A stretch of DNA of 64,000 nt from Cadophora sp. MPI-SDFR-AT-0126 (Eukaryota; Ascomycota; Leotiomycetes; Helotiales; Ploettnerulaceae), in the NCBI GenBank assembly GCA_020747065.1, contig JAGMVK010000028.1, positions 549,432 through 613,431 of the forward strand, written 5' to 3'. Position numbers and translations under genes: made by a program. The notes under the pieces are model-generated. The model made no database searches and had not been told where the DNA came from. It saw nothing but the letters and a program-made list of their open reading frames with translations. This document shows, one piece after another, positions 22,304 through 33,747 of this stretch (its first letter is position 1; every line of letters starts with the position of its first letter).

Positions 22304-24161
22304 CTACGAAGCTCCAGGCTTTGGACTATTGACCGCGCTACCACCGCCCCTCTTCATGAGCCCTGCGAAGAATGATGCGAGGGCTTCGTTCTGGTTCTTT
22401 CCATCTGGAGTAGCTAAGTTGCCCGGGGATGTTGGCTCTGGGGTCTGGAAGGTTTGACGGTCCTGTGGAGTAATTCAGCACCCAAATGCCGAAGGAGATA
22501 TATCGGAGACTTACCCGTAGCCGCTGTAGCATGTCATCTGCATCCACCTGGATGCCACCCATATTGAATTGTACGGGGCCAATATGCTCATTGACGCGGC
22601 CCTCATCATACTGCTCATCTTCGCCTTCTTCGACTCTAGATTGAGACGATTGCCGACCACGGACCACGCGGCTGCTATCCATGGAGCTGGGCTCTGCTCC
22701 TTGCCTGATCTTGTCGAGGACTTCTACCTGAGTGGCTAAGAACGTCTGGGCATCCTGGCTCGAGACCTCTAACTTGAGACCATTACTTTCCGAGGCTGTT
22801 GCTTGAAGAGCATCTAGGCTTGGGTCGCGAATCGTTTCTTGGTATGCTTCTACTGCGGCTCCAGGAACAGGTGGAGTTTCTTCATCCGGTGTTATATGGC
22901 CATTCACGCCGTTGGTACCGTTCTGAACCACTAAATCATATGATTCTTCAATATCCGCTGACCAACCTTTGTTGACAGCTTCAACATCGAAACCATCACG
23001 CAGGACTCTGATTTTACCCCAAGAATCCCAATTTGGCGGCACAAGCACCTTGTCACGATCAATGACGTTGTGCTTGAGAGGCTGTCGTTTCAAAAGAGAG
23101 TAGATCCCAAGAGAGGAATGTACTAGGCTCTGCAGAGGACTTGTGACAGAAGGTGCTGTGTAAATAAGAGATGCGCCATCTGAACTTCTGTTAGTGACAT
23201 AATAGCTAAATTCTTTCGACATCCTTACGCTTGAGTAAGACCGTCCTCAGAAATTGCAAGACGAAGTCAAATTCTTCCTCTCTCCAGGATCGCTCCTTTT
23301 CCAAGTTTTCGATGTGGTCAGACTTAGAAGAGTAAGTATGAGACTCATAGCATATCCTGGGCGACTCACATTCTGACACACAACACAAAGTGGAAGCCCA
23401 AGAGCTTCTTCCCACTCTCCAGGTCCCAAAGGTAGACTGACGTCTCCTTCTGTGGAGCTACTAACTCCGCCCCCATCAAGACTGTTTCCACCTCTACCCC
23501 TATCTCGCCAACTGATCATGACTTCTTCCATTTTCTCCTTGCAGTCTTCATCCAGCGAGACTAGCAATGTCCGTAAAAGTCGTATCCAATCTCTTAATTG
23601 CCTGAGCCAGTACCATGGTTGTGACCAGTCCAGCAGCACGACAATAAGAGTATTCGGGATCGTTTGTGGTGTTAATAGGGGTCGCAGAAGAGGGGTGAAG
23701 GATGGCGAGGGGTCCGAGAGAAGGTATATTGAGAGACGAGCAAGAATGTCTATATAGAGTCAGCTGTTTCTAGAGCCAAAATGCTCAAAGCCGCCTACCT
23801 TCGTGATCCGCATCTAGAACATCATGGTATGTATAACCCAGAGCAAAGTTGTTCGCTATAGGTGGCTGTTTGCTGCTCTGGCGATCTTGTGTCCGTTTAC
23901 TATTGTCCGTGGAAAGGGCTTCCAGGAACTCTTTCTGTGATTCTGTAGTTCCTCCTATCCCAATGTCAGGACTGTTACTTAGGAATTTGCTTGTTGAGGC
24001 GTACCAAAGACGAGAATATTCTTCTCTGGCAACCGCTTTCCACTGGCCACACTATCCAGCAGAGACGCCCACAAGTTCTTCTCTCCTGCGCTCTTCGGTC
24101 TGTCATGGTCACTCGCAGCCGAAACTTGCGTATATGTGGAAGTTCTGTTGTTGGAAGCCAT
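22304..24161 (-). CDS. Cytoplasmic dynein 1 light intermediate chain, 532 aa
   Basis: Subunit that links the dynein motor to cargo adaptors for long-range transport along microtubules in hyphae. Exons 24161-24005, 23942-23799, 23749-23370, 23322-23229, 23179-22515 and 22462-22304. Family features: LLDSVASGKRLPEKNILVF, NNFALGYTYHDVLDADHED, LIVVLLDWSQPWYWLRQLRDW, LPLCVVCQN, and GASLIYTAPS with VLVPPNWDSWGKIRVLRDGF. The C-terminal part has the polar linker and two short conserved helices, DADDMLQRLR and NEALASFFAGLMKRGGG, which in this family contact adaptors. The first intron (donor GTACGC at 24004) splits the degenerate P-loop region and that boundary is the least certain. The gene shares a 325-bp divergent promoter region with the Ist3 gene. 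Confidence 0.92.
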
Positions 24162-24486
24162 CGTGGAATTTGGGTTTCAGGAGGTCCAGCAGATTCGGGG
24201 CTTTTCTGGGATTGCTAGCTTTCGTCGGATACTATGGTGATTCGACCATTCATTCCCCTAGAATCATCTGCGACAAGCCTGCGCTTTACGTATTAGGCGT
24301 TGTTCGATTTGAATTCATGGTGCAAGTCCAGCCAGCGAAAGTCGTTCATAAAAGTTGTGAACCGCGTCCCAGGTCAACGCGAGGCCAGGCTAGACCAAGT
24401 TGGCGATGGATCTAATGTTTTTGAGATTCGCAGCCTCGCCAACTACCATTCGCGCCTGAAACAATTCTGACTTCCACAACATTGCA
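24162..24486. promoter_or_regulatory. Bidirectional promoter region, dynein LIC / IST3
   Basis: 325 bp between two start codons in head-to-head orientation. No defined binding site could be singled out. Confidence 0.45.
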
Positions 24487-25475
24487 ATGCAGAGTATCAG
24501 ACAGATTCAGGAGCTTAATAAGCGTGAGCTTGAAGCTGGAGTGTTAGTAAATACCCCAGCCTTTTACTTTTCTTGTGCTGACAGTTTTCTAGGTCCTCAA
24601 ATGCATCATGGCATACAGACTATCGCGACACAGCCTACATATACATTGGAGGCCTTCCATTTGAGCTTTCCGAGGGCGATGTTGTCACTATTTTCTCTCA
24701 ATATGGCGAACCGACATATATTAATTTGATTCGCGACAAGGAGACTGGAAAATCTAAGGGTTTTGCATTTCTGAAGTATGAGGATCAACGCAGCACAGAT
24801 TTGGCAGTCGACAATCTAGGAGGGACTGTGATTATGGGCAGGACTCTGAAAGTGGATCATACCCGGTATAAGAAGAAGGACGACGAGACTGAAGAGGGAC
24901 ACGATCTTACGCAACGACCGCCAGAGGAAGATGAAGATTCAGAAGGGAGGAGGAAGAGACGCCGGACGGATGAAAGTGAGAGCGAGGAAGAGAGACCTAT
25001 GCTAAAAGAAGAGCGCGAATTGGCAAAGCTTATCCAGGACCACGACGACGAAGACCCTATGAAAGCGTATCTAGTAGAGGAGAAGAAGGAAGAGGTTACG
25101 ATGGCTTTGGCTAGGCTGAAGGATGGGAAGAAGTCCGAAAAATCCAAATCAAGGCATCATCACCACAGATCACGTCGACACAGAGAAGAGGACGGGAAGG
25201 AGAGTGGGACACGTCGTTCTCATCACCGAAGCGAGCATCGCGAGAGAAGACGATCACGTTCTAGAGAGCGGACCCCGGAGAGAACCGCTGAGTCTAGGGC
25301 TGAGCGGAGCAGGAAATTTGGACATAAGGAGGAACGTGAGAAGTCGAGTTACCGGAGAGAAAGTCCTGTGAGACAAAGTCGGGATCATGGAGGCCGTGAG
25401 AGATCTAAGGAACGACCCAAGAGGAGGGAAGGTTCTGTCGAAGATTGGCGCCATCCATCTAGGCGGTACTCGTAG
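24487..25475 (+). CDS. IST3: U2 snRNP / RES complex RNA-binding protein Ist3 (RBMX2-like), 312 aa
   Basis: Spliceosomal protein with one RRM, the homologue of yeast Ist3/Snu17 and human RBMX2, which joins the RES complex for pre-mRNA retention and splicing. Exons 24487-24542 and 24593-25475. The N-terminus IRQIQELNKRELEAG and WHTDYRDTAYIYIGGLPFEL is diagnostic. RNP2 is YIYIGG and RNP1 is KGFAFLKY; the peptide VDNLGGTVIMGRTLKVDH closes the RRM (about residues 38-115). The tail, longer than in yeast, is acidic then strongly Arg/Ser/His-rich (HRERRRSRSRERTPERT), as in metazoan RBMX2. In a genome with many short introns the protein should be in constant use. Confidence 0.95.
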
Positions 25476-25800
25476 GCGAGACGTAATTTATGTCAGGTCT
25501 TCCCTTTCTCGCTGAGTTCAAGTCCTTGTAGGGGCAGGCTTGTAAAGAACTTCCTCTGGATACTACATACTTGGACATCAGGACGAAAAGAACCTCATCG
25601 AGTGAGACTCTGTCAAGTTGTCTTCTCTCTACTTCAATGCAGCCTTGCGCTGTTATCTAAGCGGAGAAAAACCATAGCAAGAGCACATTTCTGTCCCTAA
25701 ACCAAATGACCTCCAATGACCAAAACCATGCTCCAATGCTGCCAATGCCAATAACATGTCCCGATACGCCACGCTAAATCGCAATAATCACAATATGAAA
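25476..25800. other. Intergenic region between convergent genes
   Basis: 325 bp shared by the 3' ends of IST3 and HSV2. No further feature seen. Confidence 0.5.
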
Positions 25801-27178
25801 CTAGTTCGCCTCAAGATAGCGTTTCCATCCATCCCTTACACAATATCGCCGACCATCCTCGCCTTCGGCAATGACAAACTTCTCCCACCTGCCATCTCGT
25901 CCAGCTCCGATGACTACGATGCTGTGATCGCTCGTCCATCCCAAGATACCCTTGGGAGGACGAAACGCCGCTTCGCTATTCAATGGTGTCGAACTTCCAT
26001 AGAGTGGCTCGTCACCGATTTCGAAATGCGCCGAAGCAAAAGAGTACACGTCTGAGAAGACCCTTGGCAACAAAGGTATTCTTCCCAAGATTCCCCATTT
26101 CTGACTCGTGTCGACCTCACTTGGACTTAGGCTCCCTCCTCCGCCCCCCATAGTGGTCAGTCTCCGATTCGGTGTCGAAATTTCAGTTCTGGGCGGCTTC
26201 GAAGGATGAGGGATGTCGAATACATGAAGTGTTGATTTGTCAGAAGTGACTGCTAAGAGCTGGCCAGATGGAGCAATTGACAATGAAAAAATAGTTGCAT
26301 GGTCCACACCACGTCTTAGTTCCGCAATTCGAGCACAGTTACTTGTTGCAAATACTCGTATTAAGGTTCCCTAGACGGATCAGTGAGATCGATTATTCTG
26401 ACCATGTTTACTTACTGTCTCGCTTGCGGTTGCCAAAATCTCCCTATCACGACTAATATCTATAGCTCGCAATGCCGAACCATGAGCTGGTATGATACTG
26501 ACATTGCCCGTAGACAATTCAACAAGCTGGACTTGTCCCGGTGTTCTACCGGGGAAAGCAAGAGACGTTGCCGTTAAACAGCACAGACCCAGAGGGTTAT
26601 CGGCAGTTTCGAAGACGGACCACAGCTCTGCCGGACTTTTAAATTTGTAGACGCGGACGCTATTTTGAAGGGCCACCACGACATGCGTTCGCGATAATCG
26701 TACGCCCCGAACAGTCGTGAGGACTGGTATCTGGATAGCAACCTGCTGTTTTGCATCGTCCCAGATGATGACCTGCATGATGCATCAGAACCATCCTCTT
26801 CATCTCTTTGTGCTGTGTGCAACTGACTTTATTCTGCGGAAATTTGGGCTGTCGTCCGCCTCCAATGAGTGCGATGAAATTTGCCTTTCCAAGCATCTGA
26901 GCAGCGCCTATGCCGGCATTGAAATCTACATCCTCAGTATGTGTGCCTCAGTTGTGGATTTAAAGGCGGTACCTCGAGAGACCCGGAGCTGGCAAGGCTC
27001 TGAATTGAATACTGACAGCAGATATTAGCACGAATATCCTTTAATCGTTGAGAGTCATGGGGGACGGACTGCAAAAACCAGTGTTGAGTCCAACAGAGAA
27101 GCAGCTGGCATCGTGGTTGAAGCTGGCCGAGAGGGCGATACTTGAGCTTTCGCTCTCAATAGCTGGTCTGGTATTCAT
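25801..27178 (-). CDS. HSV2: PROPPIN Hsv2 (WIPI3/4-like, Atg18 family), 390 aa
   Basis: Seven-bladed WD40 beta-propeller that binds PI3P and PI(3,5)P2 and acts in selective autophagy and lipid transfer at the phagophore. Exons 27178-27070, 27011-26973, 26925-26828, 26772-26416 and 26370-25801. Key features: the N-terminal blade SASFNHDASCFSVGLNTGF, NAGIGAAQMLGKANFIALIG, NKVIIWDDAKQ, RTPGQVQLVELSTGNVSIIP, and the lipid-binding LRRG motif in AELRRGVDHATIFSL. SDKSTLHVFDIPHP, WGILGRIPLLPRVFSDVYSF and IVVIGAGRDGRWEKF are typical of the Hsv2 rather than the Atg18 branch. Two short exons (39 and 98 bp) near the start are easily missed. The gene is head-to-head with the septin gene, 463 bp apart. Confidence 0.93.
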
Positions 27179-27641
27179 GACTATGAAGTGGTGAGGAGAG
27201 TTTTTGTATGGAAGGAGAATGGAAGCCTATTCCGAATAGTAGCGTATGTATATTATTTAGTCGTGCGCATGTTGTTTGTGGCTCTCATGACATATGTCGA
27301 AGTGATGAATACTGGGCGGATGTTGATGGATGCCGCATGTCGCGAGGCTGGCAGCCTGGCTCACTGATACTAGCTTATCCGCCAGTCCGCCAATGCAGCT
27401 GTGGCCCCTGCTAGCGTGCGTGGCTAGCTCCTTCCCCTGTTTTCCCCCTATCCTATCCCATCCCATCTCCATTTCGCTAACCCTGAGACTCAAATTTACT
27501 CCGACCGCGACTTCAATTTCGTGATACTTTCTCAACCATCTTGCAAATAGACCGCCCTCCTCAACTTTTTTTTTGATACCCAGAACGACCGCTCGAATCG
27601 AGAGATACGCCGTCGCTCGTCCAGACCGCACATCTGCCACC
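27179..27641. promoter_or_regulatory. Divergent intergenic region, HSV2 / septin
   Basis: 463 bp between two start codons. The septin side (27420-27640) is CT-rich with a T-run near 27566, typical of a fungal core promoter and leader. Confidence 0.45.
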
Positions 27642-29197
27642 ATGTCTTCTCCATTGAGCGCAGTATGTTGATGTCCCCTTCCTGTCGACCCCCTTTTGCC
27701 TATTCTGACCACAGCGTTGCCTGGCAGTACCATGCTGGGGTTTGTTTTCCGCATGTCAACAAACTGCTGAGCCAGTACTAATGTTAGCTTCCTCACAGAT
27801 CAAGATCCGAAGAAAGAAGAATGTCAAGAAGGGAATCCAGTTCTGTTTGATGGTCTGCGGTGCCTCGGGTACAGGTATGTCGGACGACATCTGCAACACC
27901 TCATGAGACAATTGACTCATCGCGTCAGGTCGAACAACCTTTGTGAACACTCTGTGCGGGAAGAAAGTGTTGGCAGGAAAGGACGCCGACGATGCGACAA
28001 ACGCTCACCTCGAAGAAGGTGTGCGGATCAAGCCAATCACCGTCGGTGCGCATTACGAATCCGAACTCACACCCGTCGAGCATCATAGCTGACCATAATG
28101 CAGAGCTGGAATTGGACGAGGAAGGAACCCGGATCTCTCTGACCATTGTTGACACGCCAGGCTTTGGAGATCAAATCGACAACGAGGCAAGGTACGGAGA
28201 TGTTCTTGGGGCCACGCCGACAAGATTACTAACAAAAGTTATAGCTTTGGCGAAATCGTTGGCTACCTTGAACGACAGTATGATGATATTCTCGCTGAGG
28301 AGTCCCGTATCAAGCGTAACCCCCGCTTCCGCGACAATCGTGTTCATGCTCTTCTCTACTTCATCACTCCCACCGGACATGGGTGAGTAGACCTCGTGTC
28401 ACAGGTAGATCACAATCCTCTAACTCACTGTAGTCTTCGCGAACTAGATATCGAACTTATGAAGCGTCTCTCCCCCCGTGTCAACGTTATTCCAGTAATT
28501 GGCAAAGCCGATTCTCTTACCCCAGCTGAGCTTGCTGAGTCGAAGAAGCTTGTTATGGAGGATATCGAGCATTACAGAATTCCCGTTTATAACTTCCCAT
28601 ACGACATTGAGGAGGATGACGAGGACACTGTTGAGGAGAATGCTGAGCTTCGTGGGCTGATGCCTTTCGCCATCGTTGGTTCCGAAGAGGTTGTTGAGAT
28701 CGGAGGCCGCAAGGTCAGAGCTAGACAATATCCATGGGGCGTTGTAGAGGTGGACAACCCAAGACATTCCGATTTCCTCGCTATTCGAAGTGCCCTTCTC
28801 CACAGCCATTTGGCAGATTTGAAGGAAATCACTCACGACTTCCTCTACGAAAATTACCGTACCGAGAAGCTCAGCAAGAGTGTTGAGGGTGGTGCTGGAG
28901 CGTAAGTTCAACTATCAGGACTCTTTGTCTACATGGACTGACCATATCTGCAGCGATTCGTCGATGAACCCAGAAGATCTTGCATCACAGTCCGTTCGCC
29001 TAAAGGAAGAACAACTCCGCCGCGAGGAGGAGAAGCTCCGAGAAATCGAAGTCAAGGTCCAAAGGGAGATTAACGAGAAGAGACAGGAGCTGTTAGCCCG
29101 TGAGAGTCAACTCAAGGAGATTGAGGCCAGAATGCACCGGGAGCAGAGCGCACATCTGGAGGCCACGAATGGAGCGCACACTGACTCCGAGGCATAA
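27642..29197 (+). CDS. aspA: Septin, Cdc11/AspA group, 383 aa
   Basis: GTP-binding filament protein of the septin ring and of hyphal septation. Exons 27642-27662, 27799-27874, 27929-28045, 28104-28191, 28245-28382, 28434-28901 and 28954-29197. The first coding exon has only seven codons, before a 136-bp intron. Motifs: basic lipid-binding start IKIRRKKNVKKG, P-loop GASGTGRTT (Arg in place of Lys, as in the Cdc11 group), switch DTPGFGDQ, specificity motif GKAD, ITPTGHGLRELDIELMKRLS and the septin unique element ending ARQYPWGVVEVDN. A C-terminal heptad-rich coiled coil (LKEEQLRREEEKLREIEVKV) spans about residues 320-372. The P-loop Arg suggests weak or absent GTP hydrolysis, as in Cdc11; that is inference. 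Confidence 0.95.
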
Positions 29198-30018
29198 AGA
29201 TGCGGTGAACGATACTTTTGCGAACGACTGGACTTTGGAAGGACAAAGCGAGGCTTGGCAATGAATGGGTCTGTCGGTTGATATCCAAGTTGTCAATTGG
29301 GGGAAAATGGAGCTATGGGATTTCTTTTGCAGGTCGTTGACGGCATTTGCAAGAACAATTCTGGCTTTGAGAAGCTAATAACGTGTTTTCTTACCAACTT
29401 CTAATGCGCAGCTGAATTACTTTCCTTCTTTAGCCTTCTTGTGATAGAGGCACAAGTGGGCGGCTGTGAACGCTTTTATAGTTCGATTTATTTTGTGGTT
29501 ATAGCAATGAAAGTGTTTAAAAGGCTTCGGGGATTGAAACCGCTTGCTGCCATCAATCTCTGAGTAATGCTCTATAAGTACGGGTTCTTAATTATAAGTG
29601 ACGGTAATGAAAAGTACAATACCAAAATCACCTTTCCGGAGCCAAATAAGCTTCCAACATAGCCTATGTGATCACTTCTGTGACGGCATCGGTGAAGTTG
29701 TTAGCAGAGTCCTCTACGATTAGAGCTGCGTCATGTACATGATTGCATTATTGGTTTCTAACCGCAGACTAAGTGGGAGTAGGATCTATAAGTACAGTGT
29801 CAATATGACTTGTATGTTGTGGCCTTTTCTTCTAGTATGACTGACTGCCGTCTCAGAGGTGGCGCCATGTGATTGACCCACTAGCGCCACGGCCGAGATC
29901 CAAAGTGGTCATCAGCATTCAACAGTCGACTACGCCACGCAACTCTGCTCTTCTCTTCCAACGAACAACCACAGCATCCAATAAACCACAAGTTTTGATA
30001 TCATAATCGTCCAGCACG
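29198..30018. other. Intergenic region upstream of the BAX-inhibitor gene
   Basis: About 820 bp. No coding frame or RNA gene recognised. Confidence 0.5.
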
Positions 30019-31014
30019 ATGTCTGGAAATACCAAGTACACAGCAGCGCCGCAGCGCGACTCATTCGATGAGACGGCCAACTACAGCCAGGTTCCCCCCT
30101 CTTACGCAGATCGGCCTTCCAGCACGGCGACAGACCAAGAAGCTCTTCTTGGAGGTGCTCCAAGAAGCAGCGAGGATAATATACCAGACGACTTCAAGGT
30201 TCGTACGATGCAGTCGATCTCTACGGACAAATCTAATAGCTCTATAGTTCGGCGGCTCTGTGTCGGAAGCATCGATAGATATTCGCATGGCCTTTGTCCG
30301 GAAGGTCTATGCTATTCTTTCTGTTCAACTTATTGCAACTGCGGTCCTTAGTTCGGTCTCATTCTTCAGCGACTCATACCGAGACTGGATCCAGAGCAAT
30401 CAGTGGATGATGTGGCTTTCGGTTTGTCCTCTCCGTCTGTCAAGCTCGTTCTCTGCTAACTCTCCAAGCTTTTCGGTGCTATCGGTTTCATGATTCTCAC
30501 ATACTGGAAGCGCAAGTCATATCCTACAAATCTACTTTTTCTCAGGTATGAATCCTGCACATTGACGTTGGAGCCGGAGATTGACTAACTCGGCAATAGT
30601 GGCTTCACAGCTTTCGAAGCCTATTCAGTATCGGTCATCGTATCATTCTACCAGTCCCGAATTGTTCTACAAGCAGTCCTTCTGACAGCCGGAATATTCG
30701 TTGCTCTGACTCTGTTCGCATGCCAAACAAAGTATGACTTCACATCCTGGATGCCATATCTGTTTGGAGGACTCTGGTGCCTGATTCTCTTCGGCTTCAT
30801 GGCTGCCTTCTTTCCGCACAGCAGCACAGTTGAGTTGGTTTATTCCGGTATTGGAGCTCTCATATTCTCGGCATACATTCTGGTTGATACGCAACTCATA
30901 ATGAGACATTACCATGTTGAGGAAGAGATCGCGGCCGCAATCAGCCTCTACCTTGATATCATCAACTTGTTCCTCAATATTCTCCGCATCCTCAACAGCC
31001 AGCAGAACAACTAA
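30019..31014 (+). CDS. BXI1: BAX inhibitor-1 / TMBIM family protein (Bxi1-like), 281 aa
   Basis: Seven-helix membrane protein of the TMBIM/Lifeguard family, known to leak Ca2+ from ER or Golgi and to temper stress-induced death. Exons 30019-30198, 30248-30421, 30469-30545 and 30600-31014. A Pro/Ser-rich cytosolic N-terminus includes QVPPSYADRPSS. Then come IDIRMAFVRKVYAILSVQL, LFGAIGFMILTYWKRKSYPTN, SGFTAFEAYSVSVIVSF, ALTLFACQTKYDFTSW and the signature STVELVYSGIGALIFSAYIL followed by VDTQLIM. The C-terminal helix is SLYLDIINLFLNILRIL. The acidic residues used by the pH-sensing pair are present in the VDTQ region. Length and topology agree with fungal members. Confidence 0.95.
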
Positions 31015-32125
31015 GAAATTGGTCACGCACCAACCGAGAAGGCGAGGGTAGATGATGTGGGCAAAGTGTTTGAGCCTGGTTCCTTTATGCGTTTGATCGA
31101 TTTGACCTCATCAGGGCTGGTGTAGGACGGAAAGCTGGGTACGGGCACTCATGCTGGTTTTTGGATGTTCTCTCAATGAAACTGGTTTAACATAAATATG
31201 TTCATGTCGGCTCGGAAGTTTCAAACATTCAACAGTTCAAGGCGGGGCATGCGCAGCGGCAGAATGGATCCGGACGCCCTACCCCATTGAATCTCGTTTC
31301 AAAACTACGGAGGTACATCTCAAGTAACACTCGAAGGTTTCTTGATTTTTTGTTGTCAACGAAACATGCTAGTTCAATTGATCACCTATCAGATGGTGCT
31401 TATTATCGCATGTAAGCAGAGTGTCAAAAATGGCATGGAATGACCTTCTGTATTTTAAGCTTTCGGGTCGAGTGCAGGAAGGAGCTTCAGGGGCCTTCGC
31501 GCAAAGGCACGAATGCCATGTGAAGTAAAGTTCAGGCTCGGCAGATAGGGAGGCAGGCACGCAGGCAGGCAGGAACGGGGGCCACTTGTGGGGGAGAGAA
31601 GGGGCAGGAGCAGGAACAGTCAACAGAACTAAACTGTAACAAAACATGCATTCATTCATTCATTCATTCATTCACTGACTTGACTATTTCTATCCCACTT
31701 CCTTATCTCGTTGCCAAATCTTCCTCCTTCCTATACTTCATCAAGGTGCTGTTAACCTCTCCTGACTTGTCCCCCTATCAATATATACTGCCCGCCCGCC
31801 TTGATCTTCATATTGGTCGTCGATCACATCAGACCAGACCACTGTCTAAGCGCTATTCGCAGCCAACCAAGTTTGCGCCAAAAAATATCCCCATCTCCAC
31901 ACCGCTTTGCTCAAACAAGTAGAGCAACCAGGTACTAGACTCCTCAACACCACACTCATTACATTTCCTTTGGACGCATTATACACTAGAATTTATGACA
32001 GTCAACCTCTAGAATCACCAGCAAGCCATTGGGAGATTCCAGCCCTCCCCGATCGGCCAATTCACTCGCTACTTTCCTCCTCTCGACTCCCCTTTTCCTC
32101 TGCGCGCAACGGAGAGCAATACACA
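31015..32125. promoter_or_regulatory. Intergenic region upstream of LAG1
   Basis: About 1.1 kb. It has a CAGG-type run near 31560-31573, a perfect CATT repeat at 31649-31672 and a CT-rich leader before the LAG1 start. No gene recognised. Confidence 0.5.
31649..31672. repeat. CATT microsatellite
   Basis: Six perfect CATT units upstream of the LAG1 gene. Confidence 0.9.
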
Positions 32126-33747
32126 ATGAGCGGTATCTCAGCGTCGGACGAGATACAGAACGAGAAGCTCGAGGCGGCGCAGCAGTGGTTACATCAGAAT
32201 GGAAACAATGTGGGCGGCATTGAGTACACACCAGTAGTAGAAGATGCCGAAGATGGGTATCCCGTACACACAATGACCATCAGGAGGAAAGCCAAAAGGA
32301 AAGACGACGGACCTCTAGAGATAATATGCGGATGGATTTTTCAACATCAGATTGGTGCACTCTCCCGTCAATGGGACCAATTGCAGGCAATTACTAACCA
32401 AATGCTGCAGGTCTTTCGGTCAACCTACTGATGCTCCTCTCCTTGACCCATATGTGCTTTCCTCGAGCTCGCAGACATGCTCGCAAGTTCTTTGAACTCT
32501 CCTACTACAATCCTGATTCGGGCGCATATCGTGCGGGCTGGAATGATGCTTGGATGGTGTTCTTTTGGATTGTCGTCTTTACTGGTCTTCGCGCCGCAGT
32601 AATGGAGTACATTTTGACCCCTCTGGCAAAAAGGGGGGGTGTGAAGACGGAGAGAGATCAGACCAGATTTGCTGAGCAGGCTTGGCTCTGGATCTATGCT
32701 ACAAGTGCATGGAGTTTAGGTTTAGTAAGTTACAGCAATACCAAGAAAATTTTTATACTAACAGATGCAGTACATCCTTTCAAATTCCGACTACATGTGG
32801 AATTTCAAGGAATTGTGGACCAATTGGCCAATTCGTGAGATGGATGGACTACGAAAGTGGTACACTCTCGTTCAGTATGCTTTCTGGCTCCAGCAGGTTC
32901 TAGTCATCCACCTTGAGGCAAGGAGAAAAGACCATTGGCAAATGTTAGCCCACCACATCGTTACGACAGCGTTGATTTTCACGAGTTACGGATATCACCA
33001 AACCAAGGTGGCCAACCTCATTCTTTGCACCATGGACTCTGTAGATCTTGTCTTCCCAGTAAGTTGCACCTTGAGCTTTAAACACTTGGATCTAATAAAA
33101 TATCACAGCTAGCGAAGTGTCTCAAGTACATGGGATTTACTACAGTCTGTGACGTCCTCTTCGGTCTTTTCATGACCGTTTGGTTCGCTACTCGCCATGT
33201 GATCTTCTGCATGATTTGCTACTCTGTCTGGGCTGATATCCCAGCAACCATCGATTATGGATGCTACAGTGGCAAGACTGGCTCTATCAAAGGACCATTC
33301 CCAGCTCCGGATCGATTTGGTCATCTTTTTGACCCATTCCGCAACCCAGAAGGTGTCGTTTGCTTCAATCACAAGATCAAGTGGGGGTTTTTGAGCGCCC
33401 TCCTCTTCCTCCAATTCCTGACTATCATCTGGTTCTCCATGATCGTCAAAGTGGCAATCCGAGTTCTCAAAGGCGGAGATGCCGATGATGTGCGGAGTGA
33501 CGACGAAGGTGAAGACGAAGAGGAGCTCTTGAATGAGAAGATTATCTCGACCATCGAGCAGATCGATGAGATGGAGCTGCCACCATATGAAGAGGAAGTC
33601 GGCGTTGAATCCATCAACCTGAAAGGCAGAACTTTCAACATCAACAAGTACAAGAAGACCTCTAGCAGTGCCAGCGGAGTTAGTTTGCCAGGACATAGCG
33701 ACAGGAAGGAGTTGCTCGGAAGGATTGGGTGTGACAAAGGCGTTTGA
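32126..33747 (+). CDS. LAG1: Ceramide synthase, Lag1/Lac1 (TLC domain), 491 aa
   Basis: ER membrane enzyme that N-acylates sphinganine or phytosphingosine with fatty acyl-CoA to make ceramide. Exons 32126-32354, 32411-32724, 32765-33058 and 33109-33747. The N-terminal cytosolic part carries a basic patch (TIRRKAKRKDDGP). The Lag1 motif region contains WPIREMDGLRKWYTLVQYAF, HLEARRKDHWQMLAHHIVTT with the essential His pair (His244-His245), and the acidic NLILCTMDSVDLVFP helix. At least six membrane helices are visible. The cytosolic C-terminus is acidic (RSDDEGEDEEELLNEKIIS), similar to sites phosphorylated by casein kinase 2 in yeast Lag1; regulation here is inference. Fungi often have two such enzymes (LagA and BarA types); I cannot assign which. 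Confidence 0.95.

Noticed and set aside
21810..22457. 215-codon plus-strand frame
   Set aside because: Partly antisense to the dynein 3' exon, and no recognisable domain.
26947..26972. 26-bp second intron of HSV2
   Set aside because: Too short; using the AG at 26926 gives 47 bp and the conserved SRDFNAGIG join.
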